A stretch of DNA of 50,118 bases, taken from the NCBI GenBank assembly GCA_027451885.1, contig DAIDHX010000064.1, forward strand, positions 1 to 50,118. The letters are read 5' to 3'. Within the stretch, counting starts at the first letter, position 1. Each line of letters opens with the position of its first letter. This document shows, piece after piece, positions 1 to 9,917 of the stretch. Under the pieces are notes generated by a model. It was not told the DNA's origin and did no database searches. It saw only the letters and a program-made list of their open reading frames with translations. This DNA is from Planctomycetales bacterium (GTDB taxonomy: Bacteria; Planctomycetota; Planctomycetia; Isosphaerales; Isosphaeraceae). The position numbers were made by a program, and so were the translations under genes.

Positions 1-1617
1 CTCACCAGCATCACCTCGTTCACCACAGGCAACATCACAGTCAGCGGGGGCGCAACCCTGAGCCTGCCCGGCGTCACCAGCTACGCCGGCACCAGTAACA
101 CCACCACGCTCGAGGCCACAGATGCTGGCAGCACGCTCAACCTCTCAAATCTCACCAGCGTCACCGAACCCGACAACGGCTACGCGAACCAGGTCCAGCT
201 CTATGCCCTCGCAGGCGCAACGCTCAACCTGCCCGCCATCACGAGTATCGATACAGGAACCGTGATCCTGAAGGCCGACGGTGCGGGCAGCACTCTGGAT
301 ATCCCCAACCTGACGACCTTCGTGGAAACTGGCGGCTGGACGAGCTCAACGCTCCAGGCATCCAACAGTGCCACATTTGTGGACACGGTTCTTTCGCAAA
401 TCAGTGGTGTCAATTTCGTTGGCAGCTCGACCGGCTCGTTCACGATCTCGCCTGATTTTGGACTCACCTTCGCGAGCGGCACGATCAACTTTCAGGTCGG
501 CACGCTGATCGACGAGGGAAATCTGAGCCTGGGTGCCGGGAGCACCTTGAACCTGACAGGCAGCCTCTCGGTGCAAGGGACAGGGTTGCTCTCGACCGCG
601 CCCGGAAGCACGTTCAATCTTTCAGGAAACCTCCTTGGCACCACCACAAACGCCGATGATTTCGCACCTCTGGGCACAGTGGTGCTCACATCGGGGCAGG
701 GAACAAGCAACCCGCCACAGCAGATCGAGGCGATGTCGGCCGACCAGGGGGCCGTTCAAACGGGTTTCGTGAACAACTTCGCGTATGGCAATCTGACTCT
801 CGCCTCGAACACCTCCGCGGAGCTGGTCGACCTTTCAAAGAATACAACGACCGGCAAACCGGAGGCGGTGTATGCCAATGAACTTGTCGTTCCCTCGAAC
901 GCCACGCTCAATCTGAATGGGCTACATCTCTACGTGCGCGGGGAGCAAGTCTCGGGCACGATCGTGGGCGGCTCGGTGACGCTCGTGCCTTCGAGCGGCT
1001 CGATCGCCCTCAATACACCCACGGCAGGATCGATCGCAACCGTGGGCGCGGTGGACGACTGGACGTTCTATGCCACGGCCGGCACGGTTGTCAGCGTGCA
1101 GCTCAACCCCGGGACCGCCGGCGCAACGGCACCGCTCTCACCGCAGCTCGGATGGGGCCAGGTTGCGCTCGAGAACTCCGCGGGGAACGTGCTCCAGTCG
1201 ACCTCGAGTGCAAGCTCGGGGGCCATCGCCACGATCGCCGGATTCGCGATCCCCTCGGACGGCACTTACACCCTTGCCGTCCAGGCTCCCACGGCGGAGA
1301 GCTCGAGCACCGGCAATTACGTGCTCTCCGTCTTCGATGTCACACCACACCAGTTCCCGCTCTCGTACAACCAGGCGGAAACCGGCACGATCACAAGCCC
1401 CTACGGTGTCGATCAGTGGAATTTCACTGCCGCGGCAGGGCAGCAGGTTCAGCTCAGCGTCGCCCCCTCGACCACAAGCGGTATCGCGTTCGATCTTACC
1501 GGCCCCGGCGGATATACCGCGTTCACCAACCAAACCGGGAGCTCGAGCCTCATCACCCTGCCGGCGAGCGGCTCTTACACACTTGCAGCGCACGGCACCG
1601 GCCTGCAGGCCGGGTAG
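1..1617 (+). CDS. 5'-truncated N-terminal part of giant surface protein, ends at in-frame TAG
   Basis: The reading frame is open from the first base, so the true start lies left of the window. The first ~140 codons are short repeats built around the phrases GSTLNLSNLTSV, GATLNLPAITSI and GSTLDIPNLTTF, as in beta-helical adhesin or autotransporter-like proteins. From about 1000 on there are two ~90-residue beta-sandwich repeats resembling pre-peptidase C-terminal (PPC) domains, with the phrases VDDWTFYATAG and VDQWNFTAAAG. The frame stops at TAG (1615-1617) in the middle of the second such repeat and resumes at once in the same frame, so this piece and the downstream one look like a single gene. 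The composition (Gly, Ser, Thr, Ala-rich, almost no Cys) fits a secreted protein. No signal peptide is visible because the 5' end is missing. The ligand or function is unknown. Confidence 0.8.
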   Translation, partial: LTSITSFTTGNITVSGGATLSLPGVTSYAGTSNTTTLEATDAGSTLNLSNLTSVTEPDNGYANQVQLYALAGATLNLPAITSIDTGTVILKADGAGSTLDIPNLTTFVETGGWTSSTLQASNSATFVDTVLSQISGVNFVGSSTGSFTISPDFGLTFASGTINFQVGTLIDEGNLSLGAGSTLNLTGSLSVQGTGLLSTAPGSTFNLSGNLLGTTTNADDFAPLGTVVLTSGQGTSNPPQQIEAMSADQGAVQTGFVNNFAYGNLTLASNTSAELVDLSKNTTTGKPEAVYANELVVPSNATLNLNGLHLYVRGEQVSGTIVGGSVTLVPSSGSIALNTPTAGSIATVGAVDDWTFYATAGTVVSVQLNPGTAGATAPLSPQLGWGQVALENSAGNVLQSTSSASSGAIATIAGFAIPSDGTYTLAVQAPTAESSSTGNYVLSVFDVTPHQFPLSYNQAETGTITSPYGVDQWNFTAAAGQQVQLSVAPSTTSGIAFDLTGPGGYTAFTNQTGSSSLITLPASGSYTLAAHGTGLQAG

Positions 1618-1716
1618 TACGGCTTCACCCTCGCCGAGACGAGCATTACGCCGCTCACGCTCGGAACTCCTGCCACAGGAACTTTCTCCGGCAGCGGTCA
1701 GTCGCAGCTTTACACC

Positions 1717-4700
1717 GTGGCGCTCACATCCACTGAGGTCCTCTCCGTCGCGCTTGCCGATTCCAACTCGAGCGACGTCAATCAGATCTACGCCAGGCTA
1801 GGCGCGCCTCCCACGCCGTCGAACTACAGCTCAGCGTGGTCAAACGGCGTCACATCGAGCCCGTCGCTAATCATTCCCTCCGCGGCGCCCGGCACCTGGT
1901 ATTTCCTGGTGAACACCGTGTCGGCCAGTGCATCGAGCGACTTCTCGATTACCGCGAAGGCCTCCAGTCTCAGCCTGTCGACGGCCTACCCAACCCAGGC
2001 CGGTGCCAACGCAGGAACAGTCCTGACTCTCACAGGCGCAGGGTTCCAGTCCGGCACGGCCGTGAAGATCGTTTCAGGCTCGAGCGCTTCGTACGCTGCC
2101 TCGACCGTGACCATCGATACTCCGACGCAACTGACAGCGGTGTTCGACCTTTCAAGCGTGCCACAGGGCTCCTATACTGTCGTCGCCACCAATCCCGACG
2201 GCTCCACGAGCAGTGTGGGCCCGTTCACGGTCGTTGCGCCTGGTGCGCCTCATCTCGTCACGCACCTCACTCTGCCCAGCCTGATCGGCCGGCATATCTC
2301 GTCCGTCTTCTACGTCACCTACGCCAACACCGGCACCGCGGCGATGACAGCCCCTCTGCTCGAGCTCGGTGCAGCGCCCGAGGTCATCAACGGCCAGACC
2401 ATCATCAACCTGCCGCTCATGACCCTCGATCCCGCGCTGCAAACCGCTGGATACTGGACCTCCTCCAAGCCAGCAGGCTATTCCCACGTGATCGACATCC
2501 TCGCCAGCGGCACCGAGGTCCCGGGCATGCTCGAACCCGGCGAGTCGATTACCGTTCCGGTCTACTACGCTGGAATGCAGCAGCCCTGGAATTTCACCGA
2601 GACCAGCTTCAAATTCACCTTGCTCGACTTCGGGCAAAGCTCTACCAAGAAGATCGACTGGAAATCCCAGGAAGCCAACCTGCGCCCGCCGGGGATCTCC
2701 AACACCGTCTGGCAGGCGATGTTCAGCACGATCCAGTCTCAGATCGGCAACACCTTCGGCGGTTACGTCAAATTGCTCGATCAGGAATCAGCCTATCTTG
2801 GCTCTCTGGGCATCAACGACACCTCCGTTGCCGATCTCTGGAACTTCCTGCTCGTTCAGGCCGAGGGGCTTTCGCCGGTTGAGCAAATGGCCAGCGCGAC
2901 CGACCTCTCAATGGCCACACCAGGACAGCTCACTCTCGACTTCACGCGGCTCTATCAGTCACCGCTCAGCTATCGCGACGCAGTCGGGCCGCTCGGGTAC
3001 GGCTGGACCGACAACTGGCAGTACTCGCTGTCGGTGACGAAGGGGGGCACAGTCAATGTGACGATGCCGGGCGGGCTGGTGCGTGTGTTCCAGCCCGACA
3101 GCCGAGGGAGCGACTACTTCGCCTCGCCAGGCGATTACGGCGTGTTGACGCAAGCCGCGGGGGGCACCTACACGCTTCAAGAAGCCAATGGCACAATCGA
3201 AGCCTTCAATGCCAATGGCACACTGAATTACATCGCGGATCCGAACGGAAACAAGATCACCGCGGGGTACACGGCCGGCAAGCTCACCAGCCTCACGTCG
3301 TCCTCCGGCGCTTCACTCACCATTGCCTACGACGCCGCGGGACTTATCGCCAGCGTGACGACTTCCGACGGACGTGAAGTCACCTACAGCTACGACACCG
3401 GCGAGCATCTGACCACGGTCACCAGTTACGGCGGACAGGTGACGACATATAGCTATAACAACTCCTCGAACGCCGCGATCAACAACTCGCTTTCGACGAT
3501 CACCTATCCCGATTCGACCTCCGAGAGTTTCTCGTACGCTAGCAACGGCTTCCTGTCGCAGATCGCGCAAACCGGCGGCGCGGATGCCGTGAACTACGCC
3601 CAGAACCTTGGCGAGGTGACCATCACCGACGCCGCTGGTAATGTGAGCAAGGATTACTTTGACCAGAACGGAAACCTGATCAAGACCGTCGATGCGCTCG
3701 GCAACGCCTCGTATGACTCGTACAACGCGCAGGGCGAGCTGACCTCCGTCACCGGTCCAACCGGCCTCACCTATTCGATCGGCTACGACGCGAACGGCAA
3801 CCCGATCTCAGTGACCGACCCGCTCGGCCAGACCACGTCGTACACCTACTCGAGCAATCAGAGCCAGGTCACGAGCATCACCAACCCCACCGGCGCGACC
3901 ACGTCATTCGGCTACGACGCGAGCGGCAATTTGACCTCGATCAAGAGCGCGGATAACTCGGTCGAAACAATCGCGTACGATGCGCTCGGCAATCCGACAT
4001 CAATCACCAATGCCAACGGCCAGGTGACCAACTACACGACGAACTCAAACGGCGAAGTCGCGAGCGTGACCTTGAACGGCGGCACGCCGATCGACTACAC
4101 GTACGACTCCCATGGCAACCTGATCACCGCCGTCCAGGGCACATCCACCACATCGCTCACCTACAATTCGTCCGATTTCCTCACGAGCGTGACCTTCCCG
4201 AACGGCACGTCGCTAGCCTACACGTACAACGCAATTGGCCTGCGGACGCAGATGGTTGCGAAGTCCGGCGCGACTGTGATCGAGACGGTCAATTACATCT
4301 ACAACTCGCTCGGCCAGCTCACGAAGCTAACGGACGCGGGCGGCAACACGATTGCCGCCTACTCCTACGACAAGGTCGGAAATCTGATCTCGGAAGTTTT
4401 CGGCGACGGCTCGAGCACCACGTACACTTACGACGCCGACGGCAATACCCTCTCTGTGATCAACAAGGCCGCCAATGGCGCGGTCGCGAGCAGCTTCGTC
4501 TACACCTACAACGCCCTCGGGCTGATCTCCACGATGACGACCCTCCAGGGCACCTGGACCTACGGTTACGACTCGGACGGCCAGCTCACAAGCGCGAACT
4601 TCGCCTCAAGCAACACAGCGCTCGTACCCAACCAGAGCCTGAGCTATGCCTACAACGCGGCGGGCGACCGCGTCTCAACCGTCATCAACGGCGTCACCAC

Positions 4701-7530
4701 CAATTACACAAGCAATAGCGTCAACGAGTATACAACCGTCGGCGGCACGACCTACGGCTACGACGCCAGCGGAAACCTGGTCTCGAAGACCGACTCATCT
4801 GGTACGACTACTTACACCTACAACTCGCTCAATCAGCTTGTGAGCGAGGTTTCGCCCACCGACACCTGGCAGTACCAGTACGATGCCTTTGGCAATCTCT
4901 TTGCGGTCATCCACAACGGCCAGACCACAACTAACATGGCGGATCCGGCTGGATCTGGAACCACAGTCGCCCAGTGGAACGGCACGGGTGCGCTGCTGGC
5001 AAGCTATACCTACGGCCTTGCACTCACCAGCCAGAACACTCCCACGGCAACGAATTACTACCAGCTCGACGGTCTGGGTTCCGTGGTCGGCATGTCGAAC
5101 GGCGCCAGTGGCATGGTCGCGAACTATAGCTACCTGCCCTTCGGCGGCAAGCTCACGCAAAGCGGCAGCGCGGCCGGTACAAATCCGTTCGGCTTCCTGG
5201 GCGGGCTGGGGATGCTCACGCAAGGTGACGGCACGATCGCCATGGGTGCGCGGGCCTATGATCCCGCAACGGGGCAGTTCACCGCGAACGACCCCTTGAG
5301 CCTGGGCGGCAGCGACACCAACTTCCGCCGCTACGTGGGCAATTCGCCACTCCAGTTCACCGACACCTCGGGGCTCGGCGATACCGTGCCAGTTCCCCCG
5401 CCCCGCCAGCTCCCCGCGTGGTACCGGCTCAAGGATCTGCCCAAGTTCTTCTACAACGGCGATACCTATTTCGCGGAAACCTACTACTGGCGAGTCTACG
5501 CCGAGCTTCAGCAGAAGCAGTATTCCACGCTCAAGGGGATCAGGTCCGCGTTCTCGGCGACCAGCCAGATGATCCGGCGGACACGGCTCCAGGCCGCGTT
5601 CAACTCCGTCGAAACCGTCCAGGCCGAGCGGGGTGCGATTGGTGTTGGCGAAGGGATCCTGGGCAAGCTCGGCGTGATCGGCGGCATCGCGGATTTTATC
5701 TATCGCACGAACAGCATTCTAACGGATCCAAACAGCCCGTACCGGGTGATCAAGCTCACTCCCCAGGCTGAGCCGCGACTGTACGAGCTCAACGCCAAGA
5801 AGAAGGACCAACACACGCTCGTCGTGGTCACGACGTCGACAACCGTGGACACAACCCCACCCACCACGACGACCACGACCACCACGACCACCTCGAGCAC
5901 GGGAGGTGGAGGCGGTGGCGGAGGCGGAGGCGGAGGGTCCGGCGGCGCAGGCGCAGCCCACGATCCCAACGCTCTCATCGGACCATCAGGCCATGGCACC
6001 GCGAATTACGTCTCCGGATCCGCGCTCGCGGTCTATCCCTACCAGATCGACTACGAGAATTCGCCCACGGCCACCAGCCCCGCACAGGAGGTGGTCATCA
6101 CCGACCCAATCGATCCCAGCCTGAATCTCTCAACCCTCCAGTTGACGGGGTTCGGATGGGGCAACACGAACATCACCCTGCCGCCGGGGAGCCAGACCGA
6201 TCAGACCGCGATTCCCGTTACGGAAAATGGCACCAATTTTGTGGTCGACGTGAACATCAGCCTCGACTACCAGACGCGCACACTCACCGCGCGATTCCAG
6301 TCGGTCGATCCCACGACCGGACTACCGCCCGCGGCTCAAACCGGCTTCCTGCCGCCCGAGAACGGCACCGGACAGGGATCGGGATATCTGGCCTTCACCA
6401 TCCTGCCGAACTCAGGACTCACAACCGGAACCGCGATTCGCAACGTGGCGAACATTGTCTTCGACGGCCAGCCGCCGATCGCCACCGACCTGGTCAACGA
6501 CTCCAACCCGGGCGCGGGGGTTGATCCCAGCAAGCAGGCGCTGATCACGATCGACCAGGCCGTGCCCACATCGAGCATGGCTGCCCTGCCCCCGACCGAG
6601 ACAAGCGCAACATTCCCAGTCTCATGGTCCGGCAGTGACGGTCAGGGCGCAGGCATCGCTTCGTACAACGTCTACGTTTCGGACACCGGTGGTCCCTACA
6701 AACTTTTCAAGGCGAACACGGCTGCGACCTCCGCCAGCTTCACCGGTGTGGCCGGCCATACTTACAGTTTCTATACCGTGGCCACGTCGTACACAGGGTT
6801 TGTGCAGCCGAAACCGAGCGCTGCACAGGCGACGACCGAAGTCGTACTTGCGCCTCCTCCACCGCCTCCTCCACCGCCGCCGCCGCCGCCCCTGGTCACG
6901 CTTAGCTCCGTACTCGACGTCGAGAACAAGAACCACCTGGTCACCGAGATCATCATCACGTTCACGGGAGCACTCAGCCCAGGGACGGCGGAGCAGCTTG
7001 CTGCCTATCACCTGGCAACGCCCGGTAAAGGGCACTCATTCACGGCCAGGAATGCCGGCATGATCAAGATCGGATCTGTCGCACTCGATGCTCCCAACGT
7101 CGTGGCGCTCTACCCCAGGAAGCCGTTCAATTTCTCCAGGCCGGTACAGCTCACGGTTCACGGCGAGCCGCCGAGCGGTGTGCAGGATGTCTACGGACGA
7201 TACATCGACGGCGACAACAATGGCGTCCCCGGCGGCGACGCGGTCCGCGTTCTCACCAGGAATTCCCCGCACGTGGTTGTGTTACCGCCCAAGAAACCCA
7301 GGCCGCCCAGGCATCCGAAGAAACCGAAGCATCCCAGGATCGTCGATCACGGGCATGGCCCGCACGGCCGAATTGTGCATGGGATCCGCTCCGACACACG
7401 ATTCGGCCACGCGATCCACGACGCTGCGCTTGCCGGCCACGGCGCGCGGGGAGCGCAGCACGAACATCTGCGCGAGCTCGAGATCGAACTCGCCATGGCG
7501 GCTGCCAAACGGCGCCATGGTCGAACCTGA
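1717..7530 (+). CDS. Giant RHS/YD-repeat surface protein (C-terminal part after the TAG)
   Basis: Residue numbers count from the formal GTG at 1717, which sits inside a beta-sandwich repeat and is probably not a real start; the frame is open back to 1618. In order: the rest of the PPC-like repeat; an IPT/TIG-like Ig domain (~85-175); a CARDB-like segment; a DUF6531-like RHS entry motif with DFTRLYQSPLSYRD (~385-440); about 20 YD repeats (~500-1090, e.g. YTYDADGNTLS); and an RHS-associated core (~1115-1218, LDGLGSVVGM through GARAYDPATGQFTANDPL). Unlike polymorphic-toxin Rhs proteins it does not end shortly after the core. It continues for ~720 residues: a Thr-rich then Gly-rich linker (nt ~5850-5945), a DUF11-like domain, a fibronectin-III domain, a 13-proline run (nt ~6850-6890), an Ig-like domain ending in DGDNNGVPGGD (a calcium-loop-like motif), and a very basic Lys/Pro/His/Arg tail. 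Probably a cell-surface or extracellular fibre-like protein. Confidence 0.85.
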   Translation: MALTSTEVLSVALADSNSSDVNQIYARLGAPPTPSNYSSAWSNGVTSSPSLIIPSAAPGTWYFLVNTVSASASSDFSITAKASSLSLSTAYPTQAGANAGTVLTLTGAGFQSGTAVKIVSGSSASYAASTVTIDTPTQLTAVFDLSSVPQGSYTVVATNPDGSTSSVGPFTVVAPGAPHLVTHLTLPSLIGRHISSVFYVTYANTGTAAMTAPLLELGAAPEVINGQTIINLPLMTLDPALQTAGYWTSSKPAGYSHVIDILASGTEVPGMLEPGESITVPVYYAGMQQPWNFTETSFKFTLLDFGQSSTKKIDWKSQEANLRPPGISNTVWQAMFSTIQSQIGNTFGGYVKLLDQESAYLGSLGINDTSVADLWNFLLVQAEGLSPVEQMASATDLSMATPGQLTLDFTRLYQSPLSYRDAVGPLGYGWTDNWQYSLSVTKGGTVNVTMPGGLVRVFQPDSRGSDYFASPGDYGVLTQAAGGTYTLQEANGTIEAFNANGTLNYIADPNGNKITAGYTAGKLTSLTSSSGASLTIAYDAAGLIASVTTSDGREVTYSYDTGEHLTTVTSYGGQVTTYSYNNSSNAAINNSLSTITYPDSTSESFSYASNGFLSQIAQTGGADAVNYAQNLGEVTITDAAGNVSKDYFDQNGNLIKTVDALGNASYDSYNAQGELTSVTGPTGLTYSIGYDANGNPISVTDPLGQTTSYTYSSNQSQVTSITNPTGATTSFGYDASGNLTSIKSADNSVETIAYDALGNPTSITNANGQVTNYTTNSNGEVASVTLNGGTPIDYTYDSHGNLITAVQGTSTTSLTYNSSDFLTSVTFPNGTSLAYTYNAIGLRTQMVAKSGATVIETVNYIYNSLGQLTKLTDAGGNTIAAYSYDKVGNLISEVFGDGSSTTYTYDADGNTLSVINKAANGAVASSFVYTYNALGLISTMTTLQGTWTYGYDSDGQLTSANFASSNTALVPNQSLSYAYNAAGDRVSTVINGVTTNYTSNSVNEYTTVGGTTYGYDASGNLVSKTDSSGTTTYTYNSLNQLVSEVSPTDTWQYQYDAFGNLFAVIHNGQTTTNMADPAGSGTTVAQWNGTGALLASYTYGLALTSQNTPTATNYYQLDGLGSVVGMSNGASGMVANYSYLPFGGKLTQSGSAAGTNPFGFLGGLGMLTQGDGTIAMGARAYDPATGQFTANDPLSLGGSDTNFRRYVGNSPLQFTDTSGLGDTVPVPPPRQLPAWYRLKDLPKFFYNGDTYFAETYYWRVYAELQQKQYSTLKGIRSAFSATSQMIRRTRLQAAFNSVETVQAERGAIGVGEGILGKLGVIGGIADFIYRTNSILTDPNSPYRVIKLTPQAEPRLYELNAKKKDQHTLVVVTTSTTVDTTPPTTTTTTTTTTSSTGGGGGGGGGGGGSGGAGAAHDPNALIGPSGHGTANYVSGSALAVYPYQIDYENSPTATSPAQEVVITDPIDPSLNLSTLQLTGFGWGNTNITLPPGSQTDQTAIPVTENGTNFVVDVNISLDYQTRTLTARFQSVDPTTGLPPAAQTGFLPPENGTGQGSGYLAFTILPNSGLTTGTAIRNVANIVFDGQPPIATDLVNDSNPGAGVDPSKQALITIDQAVPTSSMAALPPTETSATFPVSWSGSDGQGAGIASYNVYVSDTGGPYKLFKANTAATSASFTGVAGHTYSFYTVATSYTGFVQPKPSAAQATTEVVLAPPPPPPPPPPPPPLVTLSSVLDVENKNHLVTEIIITFTGALSPGTAEQLAAYHLATPGKGHSFTARNAGMIKIGSVALDAPNVVALYPRKPFNFSRPVQLTVHGEPPSGVQDVYGRYIDGDNNGVPGGDAVRVLTRNSPHVVVLPPKKPRPPRHPKKPKHPRIVDHGHGPHGRIVHGIRSDTRFGHAIHDAALAGHGARGAQHEHLRELEIELAMAAAKRRHGRT

Positions 7531-7551
7531 GCAAGCAGGGCATGCGCGGGG

Positions 7552-7592
7552 GTGTCGTGCGACACAGGCGGGGGCTTCACGCAAAACGCGTG
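7552..7592. terminator. Hairpins between convergent genes (possible terminator)
   Basis: Two inverted repeats lie between the RHS gene and the convergent purine nucleoside phosphorylase. GTGTCG/CGACAC (7552-7565) has a 2-base centre, and CACGC-AAAAC-GCGTG follows at 7578-7592. Neither has a T-tract, so a bidirectional terminator role is an inference from position. Confidence 0.3.
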
Positions 7593-7623
7593 CGGCCCTC
7601 GGCAAGACAACAGACACATATGC

Positions 7624-8472
7624 TCATTTTAGCACGGCTATGCGATTCGCGAGTCGCTCGATCAAGCTGGCGAGCATGGGCCCAGCCTTGCGCCCGGCTT
7701 CAAGCACTTCTTCATGGGTAATCGGAGCACCCGTCACTCCCGCCGCGGCATTGGAAACGAGCGCGAGACCGAGGACCTCCATCCCCATGTGCCGCGCGGC
7801 GATTGCCTCGGGAACAGTTGACATGCCGACGACATCGGCGCCGAGAACGCCCAGCATGCGGATCTCGGCAGGTGTTTCGTAACTTGGCCCTGGCATGCAG
7901 GCGTAAACACCGGGCGTAAGCTCGACGCCGAGCGCAGCGGCTTCCTCGATGGCCCAGGAGCGCAGGCGTGCGGAGTAGACCTCCGTCATATCTGGAAAGC
8001 GCGGGCCAAAGCGGTCTTCGTTCACGCCGCGTAGCGGATTCGCGCCGAGGAGATTGAGATGATCCGTGAGCACGACCAGCCGGCCCGCGCCCAGATCGGG
8101 GCGAATCCCGCCTGTCGCCGCGGTCAGAATCAGGTGCTTCACTCCCAGCCGGCTCAGCACGCGAATCGGAAAAATCACCGAGTCCAGGTCATGCCCTTCG
8201 TAGTAGTGAAATCGCCCCTGATAAAGCAAAACGCGCACACTGCCGAGCGTCCCCAGCACCGCCTTGCCCTCATGCCCCGCCACAGTTGGCCGAGGAAAGT
8301 GTGGTATCGAACAGTAGGGGATTTCGAGGGGTTCCGCGATCTGGTTGGCCACATCGGCGAGTCCCGATCCCAGCACAATCGCGAGCGTGATTGGCTGGGC
8401 ATCCATGCTCCTGAGGACCGCGGCGGATACCTCCGCGCGATCGAACCAACTTGCACTGGCATCGGGTTTCAT
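7624..8472 (-). CDS. punA: Purine-nucleoside phosphorylase (trimeric type)
   Basis: Cleaves purine (deoxy)nucleosides with phosphate to free base and (deoxy)ribose-1-phosphate in the cytoplasm. The 282-residue length is normal for the trimeric PNP/MTAP family. Visible family motifs are LGSGLADVA (phosphate loop), HFPRPTVAGHEG, GRFHYYEGHD, the segment MPGPSYETPAEIR containing the conserved active-site Glu, and ALVSNAAAG with the Asn that in this family favours 6-oxopurines (inosine, guanosine). The ATG at 8472 is preferred over an upstream in-frame start because it overlaps the stop of the transporter gene in the arrangement ATGA, which suggests translational coupling. It is the last gene of the nucleoside-salvage operon. 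Confidence 0.93.
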   Translation of the reverse strand: MKPDASASWFDRAEVSAAVLRSMDAQPITLAIVLGSGLADVANQIAEPLEIPYCSIPHFPRPTVAGHEGKAVLGTLGSVRVLLYQGRFHYYEGHDLDSVIFPIRVLSRLGVKHLILTAATGGIRPDLGAGRLVVLTDHLNLLGANPLRGVNEDRFGPRFPDMTEVYSARLRSWAIEEAAALGVELTPGVYACMPGPSYETPAEIRMLGVLGADVVGMSTVPEAIAARHMGMEVLGLALVSNAAAGVTGAPITHEEVLEAGRKAGPMLASLIERLANRIAVLK

Positions 8473-9917
8473 AAGAGGATCCCCGCGATGCACGCCGAAA
8501 GATAGTTCGCGAGCGTTCCGGCCAGCAGAGCGCGAACGCCGAGCTTGGCGAGGTCGTGCCTGCGATCCTCAGCCAGTGCTCCGATGCCGCCAAGCTGGAT
8601 TCCGATCGAGCTGATATTCGCAAATCCGCACAGTGCGAAGCTCGCGATCACGAACGATCGGTCCATGAGTAACGGTTTGAGCTTGCCCAGGTCGTTGTAG
8701 GCCACGAGTTCATTGACGACGGTGCGGGTGCCAAGCAACGTGCCGACCGCGCGGCAATCTTCCCAGGGGACTCCGAGCATGTAAGCGATCGGAGCCATGG
8801 CCCAGCCGCAAAGTCCCTGGAGGGAAGTACCCAGCCGCTCGAGCCCCATGTTCACAAGCGCGATCAGTCCCAGGAATGAGATCAAGATCGCGGCGATATT
8901 GAGGGCGAGCTGCAACCCATCGCGGGTGCCGCGGGCGGCGGCGTCGAGCACATTGGCGTCGCGAGGCAAGTCCGCCGCGCGGATGCTTCCAAGTGTCTCT
9001 GGCGTCTCCGTCTCCGGCACGAGCAGCTTCGAGAGCAGGATTGCGCCTGGTGCGGTCATGATCACGGCGGCCAGGATGTGCCGCGCCTGCACGCCGGACG
9101 CGAAGTAAGCCGCCATCACACCCCCGGAAACATGCGCCATTCCAGAGGTCATCACAGTGAGGAGCTCCGATCGCGTGAGCCGCGGCAGGTACGGGCGGAT
9201 CGTCAGTGGGGCCTCGGTCTGACCCAGAAAGAGCGATGCGGCCACGTTGAGCGACTCCGCCCCCGATGTGCCCAGAAACTTGGCCATCACGAATGCGAAT
9301 GTCTTCACCACAAGCTGCATGACCCCGATCTGGTAGAGCACGGCGAAGAGCGCAGCCACGAAGATCACGGTCGGCAACACGCGGAAGGCGAACACGAATG
9401 CGCCGGGGCCGGCGGGATCGACAAGCGGTTTGCCAAACACAAACTGCGCCCCCTGAATCGCGCATTCCAGGATCGATTCCACCGTGGCGCCGGCCGCCTC
9501 GAGCAAGTCCGCGCCCATCTGCACGCGCAGCACGAAGATGGCGAAACTCCATTGCAGGACGAGACCCCAGAACACGACTCGTGGCGAGATCGCACGCGGA
9601 TTGTCCGAGAGAAAGACCGCCACTCCCAGAATCGCGATCATTCCAAGCAGCCCCCGCACGCGATCCGCCACATCGATCGGATCGATCCAGTCTGGCACCG
9701 AGAACTGCCAGCTCCAGCGCCCGATCGTGATCTGGTAAAACCTGTGCGTTTCGATCGCGTCGACGATCCTGATGTCAGCGGGCGGATCATCAGGGCTTTC
9801 GGCCGGCCTGGCCTCTGCCCCTTGCTGGCGTGTCTCGCGCCTGGGCTGAGCAGCGGAAGCTGGATCGGAGAGGCACAATCCAACGAACAGACAGCCGACC
9901 AGACCCACAATTCGCAT
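8469..9917 (-). CDS. nupC: Concentrative nucleoside transporter (CNT/NupC family)
   Basis: Inner-membrane symporter that takes up nucleosides with a cation. Many hydrophobic helices span the protein from about residue 85. CNT signatures are visible: GQTEAPL in the central region, the segment VNELVAYNDLG, and ALCGFANISSIGIQLGG near the C-terminus, which form the nucleoside- and cation-binding half-helices. The 482-residue length exceeds the ~400 of E. coli NupC because of an N-terminal extension: an apparent signal peptide ending ...DPASA-AQ, then a charged Pro-rich stretch. The ATG at 9917 overlaps the upstream phosphorylase stop (TGATG); a TTG one codon earlier is possible. Its place between two nucleoside phosphorylases strongly supports a salvage role. 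Specificity (purine or pyrimidine, H+ or Na+) cannot be told from sequence alone. Confidence 0.92.
   Translation of the reverse strand: MRIVGLVGCLFVGLCLSDPASAAQPRRETRQQGAEARPAESPDDPPADIRIVDAIETHRFYQITIGRWSWQFSVPDWIDPIDVADRVRGLLGMIAILGVAVFLSDNPRAISPRVVFWGLVLQWSFAIFVLRVQMGADLLEAAGATVESILECAIQGAQFVFGKPLVDPAGPGAFVFAFRVLPTVIFVAALFAVLYQIGVMQLVVKTFAFVMAKFLGTSGAESLNVAASLFLGQTEAPLTIRPYLPRLTRSELLTVMTSGMAHVSGGVMAAYFASGVQARHILAAVIMTAPGAILLSKLLVPETETPETLGSIRAADLPRDANVLDAAARGTRDGLQLALNIAAILISFLGLIALVNMGLERLGTSLQGLCGWAMAPIAYMLGVPWEDCRAVGTLLGTRTVVNELVAYNDLGKLKPLLMDRSFVIASFALCGFANISSIGIQLGGIGALAEDRRHDLAKLGVRALLAGTLANYLSACIAGILL

Noticed and set aside
1615-1617. Programmed amber read-through or pyrrolysine
   Set aside because: No supporting context or pyl genes in the window; nonsense mutation or sequencing error is simpler.
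1068-1801. Overlapping Arg/Ser/Pro-rich frames beside the split surface gene
   Set aside because: They are out-of-frame readings of the PPC-like repeats; the main frame resumes directly after the TAG, so no frameshift explanation is needed.
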